A stretch of 50,919 bases of DNA, taken from positions 1 to 50,919 of IMG/VR virus record IMGVR_UViG_3300032271_001647; one strand, 5' to 3'. Below the pieces are notes generated by a model. It saw nothing but the letters and a program-made list of their open reading frames with translations. It searched no databases and was not told where the DNA came from. Of this stretch, positions 39,260 through 47,061 are shown piece by piece (within the stretch, counting starts at the first letter, position 1; every line of letters starts with the position of its first letter). A program made the position numbers and the translations under genes. Source of the DNA: a virus.

Positions 39260-41055
39260 ACTGATTCTAACCCGGTACCTTCGGTGGCACTGTTTTGTAA
39301 TTCATCGCTGCCGGGTCCAGGAGTGGTTGTGGCTTCTGGTGGTACTTCAGTGGGTGTGGGTTCTTCACCTGCGGCAGGTTCTGCAGCACCAGACTCATCA
39401 AATGACGGACGCACGCCCACACTGGTTAATCCAAGACCATTGTCACTCATGCTGGGTCGTTTGTTGGTGGTACTGACCTTGGAGGGATTTTCCTGTTTCC
39501 ACATCATTTCGTTTTCCAGTATTTCGTCTTCGGTCAAGCCAAGATACTTGGACAGTGCAAATCTCTTGCTCATGTACTTGCCTGCATCACTGTTCATGAT
39601 GGAAGTGAACACATTGATTCGTTCGCCGTCCAACTGCAGTTGACGATATTCACTAAAGCTTTGTGGAGGCCACATCTGCAACTCAAACAAGCTGCTGTCA
39701 ATTTCAATACCTCTATTTTTGAGAAACATCTTAAATTCTCTGTCAAAAATAGGACTGGCAAGATTTTGCAGTCGCTGACAGTATTTGCTGAATCTAAATT
39801 CCTGTACATAGGCAGTGCCCACTTTGCCGTCACTGTACGCAGTTGTACCGTCATCTGGACCAGTGGGCAAATAGCTGCTGGGGATACCCAAACCTCTAAT
39901 CATCTTGTTGTTGAAATACTTGAGGTCATCAATCACACCAAGATTTTCACCACCACCCAGTGTTTCAATTTTGGTACCCTTGCCTTCAGCATTGGTAGCC
40001 AAAAAGTAGTCGTCGTTGATGCCAATCGGGTTGTACGATGCATCAATTGCATTTTGTCCGCCGCCTGTTTTGTTGGGAATGCGACGCTGATATATTTCAT
40101 TCTTGATTCGTTCCACATATTGCATGGCGCGAGCACCACTCAGGCTGCCCACGTCAATGTAGAATGCACGACGTTCGGGTGCACGCACAATACGATAAAT
40201 GATGATGGCATCTTCTAGTAGATCTTTTTGCTTGTATACTTTGTAGATGCTTTCCAAGATACTGGTACCAAACGGCCACTGGCTGTCCAAGCCTTCACTC
40301 AAGCTAAAATGCACCACGTGCGCTGCATCAACTGCTTGACCAGTGCTGCTTTGGATAAATCTGCTGTTGCGGCTACCAGGAGAACGATTGCTGGATCCTG
40401 CACCGTAATTGACGGTGCCTGCACCTGCACCAGGGTTGCTGCTGCGAGGATATCCACCTGGGAAACTGAACTGGTCATGTATGAGCATGTTGGTACCCAC
40501 CAAGCTCATGAGATTGAGATCAAGATCTTGAATCATGTATTGTTCAATGGTCTTACCCTTGTTTTCGTTAACAATGATTTTTTCCACTTTCACTGGATCA
40601 ATCCAGATCATTTTGAATGTTTCTGGATCTCGTATGTAGACTTGATCTCCATACTTGAGCATGTTTCTAAATGTACGCCACAGTCGCTGCTGCCAGCGAT
40701 TGATACTGCACCACTGACTCATTGTTTCTTTGATCAGCTTGATTTCAGTTTCGCTCATTTGGCCTTTGTAGACCACAGTGAATGGCTCGTTATCAATACC
40801 GTAGTTCTGTGTGGAAAAATCACTAATGGTGTCCAGTGCACGACTGACTTCGCTGTCTAGATCCATTTGTTCGTATTGCACATATCGTTCAACACGGTTT
40901 GGAGCGCCACTGTATACCTCAGGCAAATAGCTGGCATATTTGGCTGCGGTGCTGCCTGAACTGCTTGCACCGCCATCGGCAGTCATTTTTTCGTAATTTT
41001 GTATAAATCTATCTTGAGAATTTACAACTGTAAAATATTTGCGCCACGATGACAT
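39256..41055 (-). CDS. 20: Portal protein gp20
   Basis: This 599-residue protein (T4: 524) has the gp20 signature throughout. These are LPEVYSGAPNRVERYVQYEQ followed by MDLDSEVSRALDTISDF at about 44-81, RTFRNMLKYGDQVYIRDPE, then HFSLSEGLDSQWPFGTSILE, APERRAFYIDVGSL, YNPIGINDDYFLATNAEGKG and GGGENLGVIDDLKYFNNKMI followed by RGLGIPSSYL. gp20 forms the dodecameric portal through which DNA enters and nucleates the prohead. The C-terminal ~70 residues are Pro/Glu/Thr-rich and disordered. An AATAAATA element is about 42 nt upstream. Confidence 0.93.
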   Translation of the reverse strand: MSSWRKYFTVVNSQDRFIQNYEKMTADGGASSSGSTAAKYASYLPEVYSGAPNRVERYVQYEQMDLDSEVSRALDTISDFSTQNYGIDNEPFTVVYKGQMSETEIKLIKETMSQWCSINRWQQRLWRTFRNMLKYGDQVYIRDPETFKMIWIDPVKVEKIIVNENKGKTIEQYMIQDLDLNLMSLVGTNMLIHDQFSFPGGYPRSSNPGAGAGTVNYGAGSSNRSPGSRNSRFIQSSTGQAVDAAHVVHFSLSEGLDSQWPFGTSILESIYKVYKQKDLLEDAIIIYRIVRAPERRAFYIDVGSLSGARAMQYVERIKNEIYQRRIPNKTGGGQNAIDASYNPIGINDDYFLATNAEGKGTKIETLGGGENLGVIDDLKYFNNKMIRGLGIPSSYLPTGPDDGTTAYSDGKVGTAYVQEFRFSKYCQRLQNLASPIFDREFKMFLKNRGIEIDSSLFELQMWPPQSFSEYRQLQLDGERINVFTSIMNSDAGKYMSKRFALSKYLGLTEDEILENEMMWKQENPSKVSTTNKRPSMSDNGLGLTSVGVRPSFDESGAAEPAAGEEPTPTEVPPEATTTPGPGSDELQNSATEGTGLESV

Positions 41056-41096
41056 GGATGTAAGATGCCTATTGCTGTTTGAAAAGTTATTCTATC

Positions 41097-41104
41097 TATT
41101 TATT
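41097..41104 (-). promoter_or_regulatory. Late-promoter-like AATAAATA before gp20
   Basis: AATAAATA on the minus strand, 41 nt before the gp20 ATG; it would head the head-gene block. Confidence 0.5.
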
Positions 41105-41192
41105 ATTAAAATACAATAGTGTCACTTGACACCGTGCAATAACAATATATATTAGTAGTGTTAGTCAACACCAGCTTGTGTTAGGAACCCAC

Positions 41193-41414
41193 ATGAGTAG
41201 CTCCAACAACAACGACTCAGGTCACAACTCAATATTTATATTTCTGTTTCCCATCCTTCTTATTCTGGGATACTTCGTGTGTCTGATAAGGTGGCCAGTT
41301 AGTACCATTATTGTTACTATATTGCTTGTAATCCTTAACCAGTGTGTCCCTGACCCTCCAGAAGAATCCAGCTGGATTAATAATGCACCCATGGTGCATG
41401 TACAAGAAGTCTAG
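41193..41414 (+). CDS. Small membrane protein
   Basis: A 73-residue frame starts at the ATG at 41193, with AGGAA about 7 nt upstream. A polar, Asn/Ser-rich N-terminus is followed by two hydrophobic segments (SIFIFLFPILLILGYFVCLI and STIIVTILLVILNQCV) with a short RWPV turn, then an acidic, Pro-rich tail. The layout is like a small hairpin membrane protein. A holin is one possibility given the GH19 endolysin elsewhere, but nothing specific supports it. It is divergent from gp20 and convergent with the tape measure gene. Confidence 0.5.
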   Translation: MSSSNNNDSGHNSIFIFLFPILLILGYFVCLIRWPVSTIIVTILLVILNQCVPDPPEESSWINNAPMVHVQEV

Positions 41415-44008
41415 TATACTTGTCCTGACTTCTTGACTGCAGTAATCAAACGGTCATGTCCTGTGTCTGTTTGGTGATTAAGCACTTTCAGCTGATGGTC
41501 GCAACTGATTAATAGCTCAACCATTTGTTTGGTCATGTCCTGCATGCTCTTTTGATGTGCTGCGGTAGCAGCAGCTAGGTCAATTTTTTGTGGAGTATGT
41601 GCTGCAGTAGCAGCAGACGCAGCACCAGCTCCTCCAAATCGTCGAGCAATGCTTGATAGAACTCCACCTGCTGCTGCCGCTGCGGTGCCAACACCAAATG
41701 GCACCAGTGATGCTCCAACTGCTGCAATAGCTGGTGCCACAGCATACAATTTGCCTGGGTTAATCGTAGAAATGGTCATGAGTGACTGTGCTGCACCATG
41801 CATCACAGCCACAATTGAATCACCCACACTCTTGATCACCATGCCCACTGCATCACCTATTTTGGTAATTATTACACTTGCGCTGGCCAATCCGTCTCCG
41901 ATGCCTTGGAACACCAATTTCATCATGCGGCCAAATGGTTCAAATGCAGGTGCAGCAATGCGCATGGCAAACGCCAAACCATTGATGGCCAATGTCACTG
42001 CTGCCAATCCAAGAATAGTCTCTGGATTTCCAAATGCAGCCAGGCCGCTGGCAACTCCCTTGAGTAGCCCACTGATACCGCCGCCCAGGCCTTTACCCAG
42101 GTCTCCAAGACCTTTACCCAAGCTGCTTAGAGAGCCACCGAGACCCTGAGAACCTTTTGCAGCAAGTCGATCAGCCCTGTTCTTGCTTGACCTTTTTGCA
42201 CCCGGTAGTTCTGGCAGTTCGGGTTCGTCTGGTAATTCTGGTACTTCTGGTTCACCTTTCTTTTTGCGTGTGAGCAGTGCTTTTAAGAAGCCACCACCGT
42301 GTTTTAATGCTGCCCTCATGCCCAAGCCTGCTACCATGAGTGCAGAAAGTTGGGCACCGCCGGCAGCACCTTGTGCAATTTGATGAATCAATGGATTTTT
42401 AAAATTGCCATCCTTGTCCTGGGTATTACCTGCCGTCTTGTCTATTAAACCACCTAACTGTCCAATTGTGTTTATTATTTTAGACAAACCTTCCATTGGT
42501 CCAGTCAATGCATTCACCACACCAGTTAAAATTTGCAAACTTGATATCACAGCTGGTGTAGCAGAAATAGCAAACTTCATGAACTCTGTTTTCATTTTGT
42601 TGGTTGCTGTGTTGAATTCTTCCATTGCTTGGCGACGTTTTCGATCTTCCTCAATGGTCATTTTACCGTCGGCAGTGAGTCCTTTGCGTGCATTTTCACT
42701 AGCCATTTTGAGTTCCATCATTTGTCTAGCAGCATCGCCAATTGGACCAGGCAAAGTTGCAAACTTGCTCATCGAGGCAAGCATTTGCGGATCGCTTAAT
42801 TTGTTACCAAATTCCTTCAGTGCTTCAGTGGGATCTCCTCCTGCTTTGGTTATTTCTCCAATTTTTTGAAATGCTTCAAATGTACCCGAAGTTGACAACA
42901 AATTGGCAAACTCTGGTCCAATTCCTCCCATGCCTCTGGCCAGGTAACCAATCAAGGGCTTTTGCAGTATGTCTGCACCCCGTTCACCAAACACACCCGA
43001 AATTGCTGGCAAAACCTTGCCCAGCATGTTTTCTCTTATTTGGTCAGGCAATGCAGCCAATGCCACTTGCATGTCAAGGTCAGTGAATCTTTTCTTGACA
43101 GATTCCTCAAGCTGTTTGCGACTCTCACCAGTTAGTGCCACAACTTGACCAAGCTCTCGCTGATACTTGTCATTGAGATTTACAATATCGCTGGTGCTTC
43201 TGTGTTGCAACATGCCAGTCATGCGCAGTGTGTCTGCGTAATTCAACAGTTCATCATCAGCTTCGGCTTGAGTTATACCATATTCGCTACCGCGTTTGCT
43301 CAGGGTGTTGAATTGAGTAATCAAACCGCTTGTGGCTTTGGTACCCAAATAATTGGTGGTTGCAGCATTTTTTTTCAGTATATTAGAATATTCTTCCAGC
43401 GATAATCCAGTACGATCAGCTTGTGCAGCAATTGCACGCATGGAAGTACCATATGTGATACCGTTTTCAGTGAGACCAACAAACTGCTTGTCTACCTCTG
43501 TGCTGTTAGCAATTAAACCAGCCATGAGTATTGCAAAACCTTCCAGGGCCAATGCCATTGGCCCAAGTAATACATGATTAATGTTGCCAAGTTCAGTTGA
43601 AAACTCACGTATCACATACAGTGAGCTGCCAACCACAGAAGCAGCGTCTAAATTGTGACTGAAAAGGCCAGATACCAGTCCTTGCAGTGCACTATGCGTT
43701 TCGGTAAAACGTTTTTGTTCTTGTTTTTCTTTTTCTTTATCGCCTTTATTATTATTCTTGTCTGTCTCTTTTGCTCGGCCATCACTTGTTTTGGCCGTGT
43801 TTTTAACAGTTTCGGTTAGCTCCTTGATCTTGTCTGCAACTTTGTCTTCGGGTTCTCTGGTCAGTTGCAGTTCAAGTAGTTTATTAGTTAATTCAACATT
43901 TTTACTCATGCCATGAAGAGTAGATTCGGTTGCCCAGTCAGGCAACACGCTAAGATTGTACTCTTCCTTAATATTGCCAGATTTTTTTACTACTTTAATT
44001 TCAGCCAT
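41411..44008 (-). CDS. Tail tape measure protein (probable)
   Basis: From the ATG at 44008 the protein has 865 residues (the frame opens 8 codons earlier with GTG). The N-terminal ~130 residues are charged helix. The middle holds long helices with hydrophobic patches (HVLLGPMALALEGFAILMAG; SLQILTGVVNALTGPMEGLS). Residues ~600-850 are Gly/Ala-rich with several membrane-like segments (GTAAAAAGGVLSSIARRF). Size, composition and place next to gp26 fit a tape measure, which sets tail length and may help DNA cross the inner membrane; T4's counterpart gp29 has 590 residues. A CTAAATA element is 63 nt upstream. Confidence 0.7.
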   Translation of the reverse strand: MAEIKVVKKSGNIKEEYNLSVLPDWATESTLHGMSKNVELTNKLLELQLTREPEDKVADKIKELTETVKNTAKTSDGRAKETDKNNNKGDKEKEKQEQKRFTETHSALQGLVSGLFSHNLDAASVVGSSLYVIREFSTELGNINHVLLGPMALALEGFAILMAGLIANSTEVDKQFVGLTENGITYGTSMRAIAAQADRTGLSLEEYSNILKKNAATTNYLGTKATSGLITQFNTLSKRGSEYGITQAEADDELLNYADTLRMTGMLQHRSTSDIVNLNDKYQRELGQVVALTGESRKQLEESVKKRFTDLDMQVALAALPDQIRENMLGKVLPAISGVFGERGADILQKPLIGYLARGMGGIGPEFANLLSTSGTFEAFQKIGEITKAGGDPTEALKEFGNKLSDPQMLASMSKFATLPGPIGDAARQMMELKMASENARKGLTADGKMTIEEDRKRRQAMEEFNTATNKMKTEFMKFAISATPAVISSLQILTGVVNALTGPMEGLSKIINTIGQLGGLIDKTAGNTQDKDGNFKNPLIHQIAQGAAGGAQLSALMVAGLGMRAALKHGGGFLKALLTRKKKGEPEVPELPDEPELPELPGAKRSSKNRADRLAAKGSQGLGGSLSSLGKGLGDLGKGLGGGISGLLKGVASGLAAFGNPETILGLAAVTLAINGLAFAMRIAAPAFEPFGRMMKLVFQGIGDGLASASVIITKIGDAVGMVIKSVGDSIVAVMHGAAQSLMTISTINPGKLYAVAPAIAAVGASLVPFGVGTAAAAAGGVLSSIARRFGGAGAASAATAAHTPQKIDLAAATAAHQKSMQDMTKQMVELLISCDHQLKVLNHQTDTGHDRLITAVKKSGQVY

Positions 44009-44033
44009 GTGTTTTTTTTCAATTAAATGCACA

Positions 44034-44041
44034 TATAAATA
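44034..44041 (+). promoter_or_regulatory. Consensus late promoter TATAAATA for gp26
   Basis: A perfect TATAAATA on the plus strand 48 nt before the gp26 ATG. It lies between two divergent genes and overlaps the leader of the leftward tape measure transcript. Confidence 0.6.
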
Positions 44042-44070
44042 CGTGCTGTTGCAAAACCCTGTTCAACAAA

Positions 44071-44077
44071 TATTTAG
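44071..44077 (-). promoter_or_regulatory. Late-promoter-like CTAAATA for the tape measure gene
   Basis: CTAAATA on the minus strand, 62 nt before the tape measure ATG. With the rightward TATAAATA at 44034 it forms a face-to-face pair, so the two transcripts would overlap by a few tens of bases. Confidence 0.45.
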
Positions 44078-44089
44078 TGAGAATTTTTC

Positions 44090-44926
44090 ATGAGTCAAAA
44101 CCCACTGCAGCGATACTTTAGACAACCCAGCCTGTATCTAACCCTGCCCAGCATGAACCGTTGGTACACTGCAACAGACATTGCTGCTGCTGAAAATGGT
44201 GAAGTTGCTGTATATGGTCTCACTGCCATTGATGACATCATGCTCAACACGCCAGATGCCATGCTAAACGGACAAGCACTGGAAAAGGTCATCAGCAACT
44301 GTGTGCCCAGTATTAAAAATGTCAAGAGCCTGCTGTTGCCAGATCTTGATGCCATATTTGTGGCCATCAAGCTGGCCACAACTGGTCAGGGTTATCCCAT
44401 GGACCGCAACTGTCCCAAGTGTGCACACGACAACACACAGGACCTCAACTGCCAGCATGTGCTGGACAACATGACCTTTGTTGATAACAGTGATTGTTCA
44501 CTGGAACTCAATGAGCTTAAAATATTTGTTCGTCCCTATACATTTGAAATGCGACACATTTTCATGCAGCGTCAATTTGAAGAACAAAATCTAGTGAATC
44601 AATTGTCAACTGAACTTGATGATTTTGCTCGCAGCAAGATCATAGCTGAGAGTGTGGAACGTTTGAGCAGGATCACATACGAACTTGTATCACGCAGCGT
44701 GGAAAAAATACAGCTACCCGATGGCAACATGGTCACAGATCATGATCAAATCAAGGAATGGCTGTTCAACATTACCAGCAGTCAAGCCGAAGCTGTGATC
44801 AATCAAGTCAACACACTAAACCAAGTGGGTGTGCAAAAAAACATACAGTTCACCTGTGCAGCATGTGCACATGAGTGGAACGAACAGGTGGAGTTTGATC
44901 CCATAAGTTTTTTCGGCAAACGCTGA
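44090..44926 (+). CDS. 26: Baseplate hub subunit gp26-like
   Basis: This 278-residue protein begins SQNPLQRYFRQPSLYLTLPS, has IDDIMLNTPDAMLNGQAL and a central LLLPDLDAIFVAIKLATTG, then two cysteine pairs (CPKC at about 104-107; CAAC near 258) that could bind zinc, and ends EQVEFDPISFFGKR. The order (LxLPS, TPD-x-L-x-NG, C-x-x-C, VxFDPxxFF) is that of gp26 homologues in T4-like marine phages. T4 gp26 itself is a small hub/spike subunit. Its stop codon overlaps the next start (TGATG). Confidence 0.75.
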   Translation: MSQNPLQRYFRQPSLYLTLPSMNRWYTATDIAAAENGEVAVYGLTAIDDIMLNTPDAMLNGQALEKVISNCVPSIKNVKSLLLPDLDAIFVAIKLATTGQGYPMDRNCPKCAHDNTQDLNCQHVLDNMTFVDNSDCSLELNELKIFVRPYTFEMRHIFMQRQFEEQNLVNQLSTELDDFARSKIIAESVERLSRITYELVSRSVEKIQLPDGNMVTDHDQIKEWLFNITSSQAEAVINQVNTLNQVGVQKNIQFTCAACAHEWNEQVEFDPISFFGKR

Positions 44927-45141
44927 TGGTGGGCTCTGCTGAAGATATTCAGCAGATATTAAAAGCCATGCAGCAGAATAGAAACACAATTGAAGAAGAA
45001 ATTGCCATGTTGGTGTTTTACATGGAAGGTGGACTGGATTTCAATGACGCATATGCACTGAGCTCACTGCAGCGTCAAAGACTGGCCAAAGTGATCGAAC
45101 AACATTACGAAAAACGAGCTGCATCCAAAAGCATGCTATAA
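44926..45141 (+). CDS. gp51-like baseplate hub assembly protein (candidate)
   Basis: This 71-residue protein is all helix: ILKAMQQNRNTIEEEIAMLV followed by FYMEGGLDFNDAYALSSLQR. Small proteins of this type directly follow gp26 in many T4-like marine phages and are called gp51, the hub assembly catalyst. The T4 protein is much longer (249 aa), so this assignment relies on position and a remembered helix pattern. Translation is coupled to gp26 by a 1-nt stop/start overlap. Confidence 0.5.
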   Translation: MVGSAEDIQQILKAMQQNRNTIEEEIAMLVFYMEGGLDFNDAYALSSLQRQRLAKVIEQHYEKRAASKSML

Positions 45142-45150
45142 CACCAGCTG

Positions 45151-45178
45151 TTGAATAGTCACACTATCTCATTATTAA
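45151..45178 (+). promoter_or_regulatory. Possible sigma70-type promoter before the structured region
   Basis: TTGAAT (45151-45156) and TATTAA (45173-45178) are 16 nt apart. Each matches 4 of 6 consensus bases. A transcript would begin near 45185, just before the first stem of the structured region. Confidence 0.3.
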
Positions 45179-45189
45179 TCACATATCAC

Positions 45190-45880
45190 TGTGTTTAACG
45201 AGTGCTTGTTTCACTGCGCACTTCGTTGTTTTGATGTCAAACTGCACTCGACAAGCTCGTTGGTTTGACATCAAATCTGATTTAATACCAATACCGTTTA
45301 ACACGTTTCTACAACAACTGTGCATTACCAGCATTGAGTGTATGTTGTGTTGTTTTGTTTTGAACAATTAAATCTTTCTCAAATCATGCACTTCTTGATA
45401 GGACAGCCACAATACTCCCTGGGACAGGAAGTACCGTTAAGATGGCTCGTGGAAGATTTTTCACTTCTTGATGAGGCGTAGCTTACTCACAATCATATCC
45501 TACATGTTGTTTTCAACATGAGCTGGCGGAATACCTATTTCCAGCATGTGGACAAAATACTCAAGGACCAAGTCCTTTATTCGGTTATAGGATACGCACG
45601 TGGCACTGCGTATGACCCTAAGCCCCACATGATGCCGATTGCATTAGCATGCATGTGAGTTCCATTAAACATCCGAGACTAGATCAGATGTGGGAATCCT
45701 TTTTGACTTATTTGCGCAGTCTAAGGGCCTAGTCTAAGGACCTTGTTTCGTAATTACGACCTCGCCGTCGTACTTTGAACGGGTAGAAGGGTTACTACCA
45801 TACAATGCTGCTATGTTAATGTTTACAACAATAAGTATTTGCAACTGATTGTGTCAATATAATTTACCAAAAAAAGTAAA
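45190..45880 (+). ncRNA. Large structured non-coding RNA candidate
   Basis: About 690 nt without a plausible gene hold a series of strong stems: 45197-45205/45218-45227 (9 bp, one bulge); 45230-45242/45263-45275 (13 bp perfect); 45503-45509/45514-45520 (7 bp, UUUU loop); 45522-45526/45541-45545; 45563-45568/45572-45577 (6 bp); 45592-45598/45607-45613 (7 bp); 45626-45635/45647-45657 (10 bp, one bulge); 45755-45760/45767-45772 (6 bp); 45782-45786/45795-45799. A GACTAG/CTAGTC pair (45677, 45729) could make a long-range contact. One stem (45450-45463) uses a G-U pair only possible on the plus strand. Size and density recall giant phage RNAs such as GOLLD or ROOL, but I see no diagnostic sequence for either. 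A degraded gene is a less likely alternative. Confidence 0.6.
45389..45472 (+). repeat. Direct repeats inside the structured region
   Basis: CACTTCTTGAT occurs at 45389-45399 and again at 45462-45472. A separate pair AGTCTAAGG occurs at 45718-45726 and 45731-45739, 13 nt apart. Confidence 0.6.
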
Positions 45881-45892
45881 AAACACATGAAA

Positions 45893-45925
45893 AAGCAGAC
45901 AGCTGGGGCGAGCAACTGTCTGCTT
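45893..45925 (-). terminator. Terminator for the leftward gp55-gp47-gp46-nuclease unit
   Basis: Perfect 10-bp stem (AAGCAGACAG and its complement) with a 13-nt loop. On the minus strand TTTTTC follows directly. It would stop leftward transcripts that have read through antisense to acb1. Confidence 0.65.
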
Positions 45926-45935
45926 AGTGAGGGAG

Positions 45936-45960
45936 TCAGCAACACAATGCGCTGTTGACT
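45936..45960 (+). repeat. Stem-loop upstream of acb1
   Basis: GTCAGCA (45936-45942) pairs with TGTTGAC (45954-45960), 7 bp including one G-U pair that only the plus-strand RNA could form. Confidence 0.4.
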
Positions 45961-46030
45961 TAAATATTATTAAACATCTTGCACAGTATTGCAATTAAAA
46001 TCAAACCTTAAATTAGAAAAGATTCTTTGT

Positions 46031-46059
46031 TTGACAACATTTACACAAACTTATACAAT
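46031..46059 (+). promoter_or_regulatory. Near-consensus sigma70 promoter for acb1
   Basis: A perfect TTGACA (46031-46036) and TACAAT (46054-46059) are 17 nt apart. Transcription would start about 7 nt later, at the ATG at 46067. This is the best host-type promoter in the window and implies early expression. Confidence 0.7.
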
Positions 46060-46066
46060 TGAACAC

Positions 46067-46543
46067 ATGAGATTATTCAACATTAGCGCAAGTACTTTGT
46101 ATGTTAGCCGTCCTCTTGTGAATGCCCAGGATCTATACAACTGGGCCAAGCAGCAGGGATTTCCTGATATTTTAGATCCTCAGCACATGCATGTGACCAT
46201 TGCATATAGTAGAAAATCGTTTGATATTTCTGTTATCGATCAACTGGTATCACGGGAGTTGCATGCACATTACGAACATGACAGACATGTGCAGTCACTG
46301 GGCAACAGTGGTGCAGTGGTGTTGATGTTTGGCAGCGATGACTTGCATGCAAGATGGCAGCACATTTGTGATTGCGGCGCCAGTTGGGACTATCAACAAT
46401 ACCAACCACATGTGACCATTACTTATAATTCAGTGCCGGCTGGTTTTGATACATCTGCAGTTGAACCTTTTGCAGACACATTGCTGTTTGGGCCCGAGCA
46501 TTGGGAACCACTTGACGAATCTTGGTCACCTGGTGAAAAATAA
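46067..46543 (+). CDS. acb1: Acb1-like anti-CBASS 2H phosphoesterase
   Basis: From the ATG at 46067 the protein has 158 residues, close to T4 Acb1 (gene 57B, 152 aa). LYNWAKQQGFPDILDPQHMH followed by VTIAYSRK contains the first HxT motif (H42-V-T44), and YQPHVTITYN the second (H115-V-T117), the two catalytic motifs of 2H phosphoesterases. The order and spacing, with LDP just before the first motif and FGPEHWEPL near the end, fit Acb1, which degrades cyclic oligonucleotide signals of CBASS defence. No Shine-Dalgarno precedes the ATG; the frame extends upstream only via a TTG. The 3' end overlaps a convergent gene by 121 nt. Confidence 0.8.
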   Translation: MRLFNISASTLYVSRPLVNAQDLYNWAKQQGFPDILDPQHMHVTIAYSRKSFDISVIDQLVSRELHAHYEHDRHVQSLGNSGAVVLMFGSDDLHARWQHICDCGASWDYQQYQPHVTITYNSVPAGFDTSAVEPFADTLLFGPEHWEPLDESWSPGEK

Positions 46544-47025
46544 TAATCGTCATCACACTTGAGAAAATCATCAAGCTTGTAAATTACAAATTCTCGATAT
46601 TGCAATGTGTTTGCTGCAATGGGTAACTGTAGCTGAACAAAAACAATTTCATCTACATTGTTGTATTTTACTATCAAGGCCATTAGCTTCTTGGCCTGTG
46701 CAGCATCTTGCAGGGCCTGTTTTAACCAACCATCCCACTGTGTGACCTTGTGGCTCATGATGCTTTGAAAGCTGGGAGCACTTTTATAGTGTTTGCACTC
46801 AATGGAAAACTTGAACAGCTTTGGACACACTAGATCGCCAAACACTGCATAGTCCAGATCATGTGTGGTGGTACGACGTTGATTGCTGCCTCCGAAAAAC
46901 GACCCAGAATCTATGTTTCTGCGAAATGCGGTGCTGATTCCGGTCTTGAGTTGAAAACGCTTGCTCAACTGGTTGGCTATTTTGCGTTCAAAGGCGCTGC
47001 CTTTGTTTTTTCCATTTGTTGACAT
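46423..47025 (-). CDS. PD-(D/E)XK nuclease (Holliday-junction-resolvase-like)
   Basis: This 200-residue protein has KGSAFERKIANQLSKRF (helix with Glu at about 8-24), GSFFGG, HDLDYAVFGDLV with D near residue 58-64, and FKFSIECKHYK at about 71-81. The E...D...E-x-K array is the PD-(D/E)XK core of resolvase-like nucleases. It lies just downstream of gp46 in the same direction, so a role in DNA recombination or processing is likely. The last ~40 residues (after residue 160) are Ser/Gly-rich, low complexity, and lie antisense to the 3' end of acb1; they look like a tail gained by reading past an older stop. Confidence 0.7.
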   Translation of the reverse strand: MSTNGKNKGSAFERKIANQLSKRFQLKTGISTAFRRNIDSGSFFGGSNQRRTTTHDLDYAVFGDLVCPKLFKFSIECKHYKSAPSFQSIMSHKVTQWDGWLKQALQDAAQAKKLMALIVKYNNVDEIVFVQLQLPIAANTLQYREFVIYKLDDFLKCDDDYYFSPGDQDSSSGSQCSGPNSNVSAKGSTADVSKPAGTEL

Positions 47026-47061
47026 TGCATAAACACCATTAAGTACAGCGTTTATTTACAG

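Noticed and set aside
41649-42149. Long frames on the plus strand opposite the tape measure gene
   Set aside because: Antisense shadows with Pro/Ala-rich composition and no ribosome binding site; the minus strand is a coherent tape measure.
45179-45367. 62-codon frame on the minus strand in the structured region
   Set aside because: It has no ribosome binding site, lies across perfect RNA stems, and its composition is a by-product of the inverted repeats.
45190-45880. Group I or group II intron
   Set aside because: I could not find the conserved core (P7 region or domain V), and neither flanking gene looks interrupted: gp26, the gp51-like gene and acb1 are each whole.
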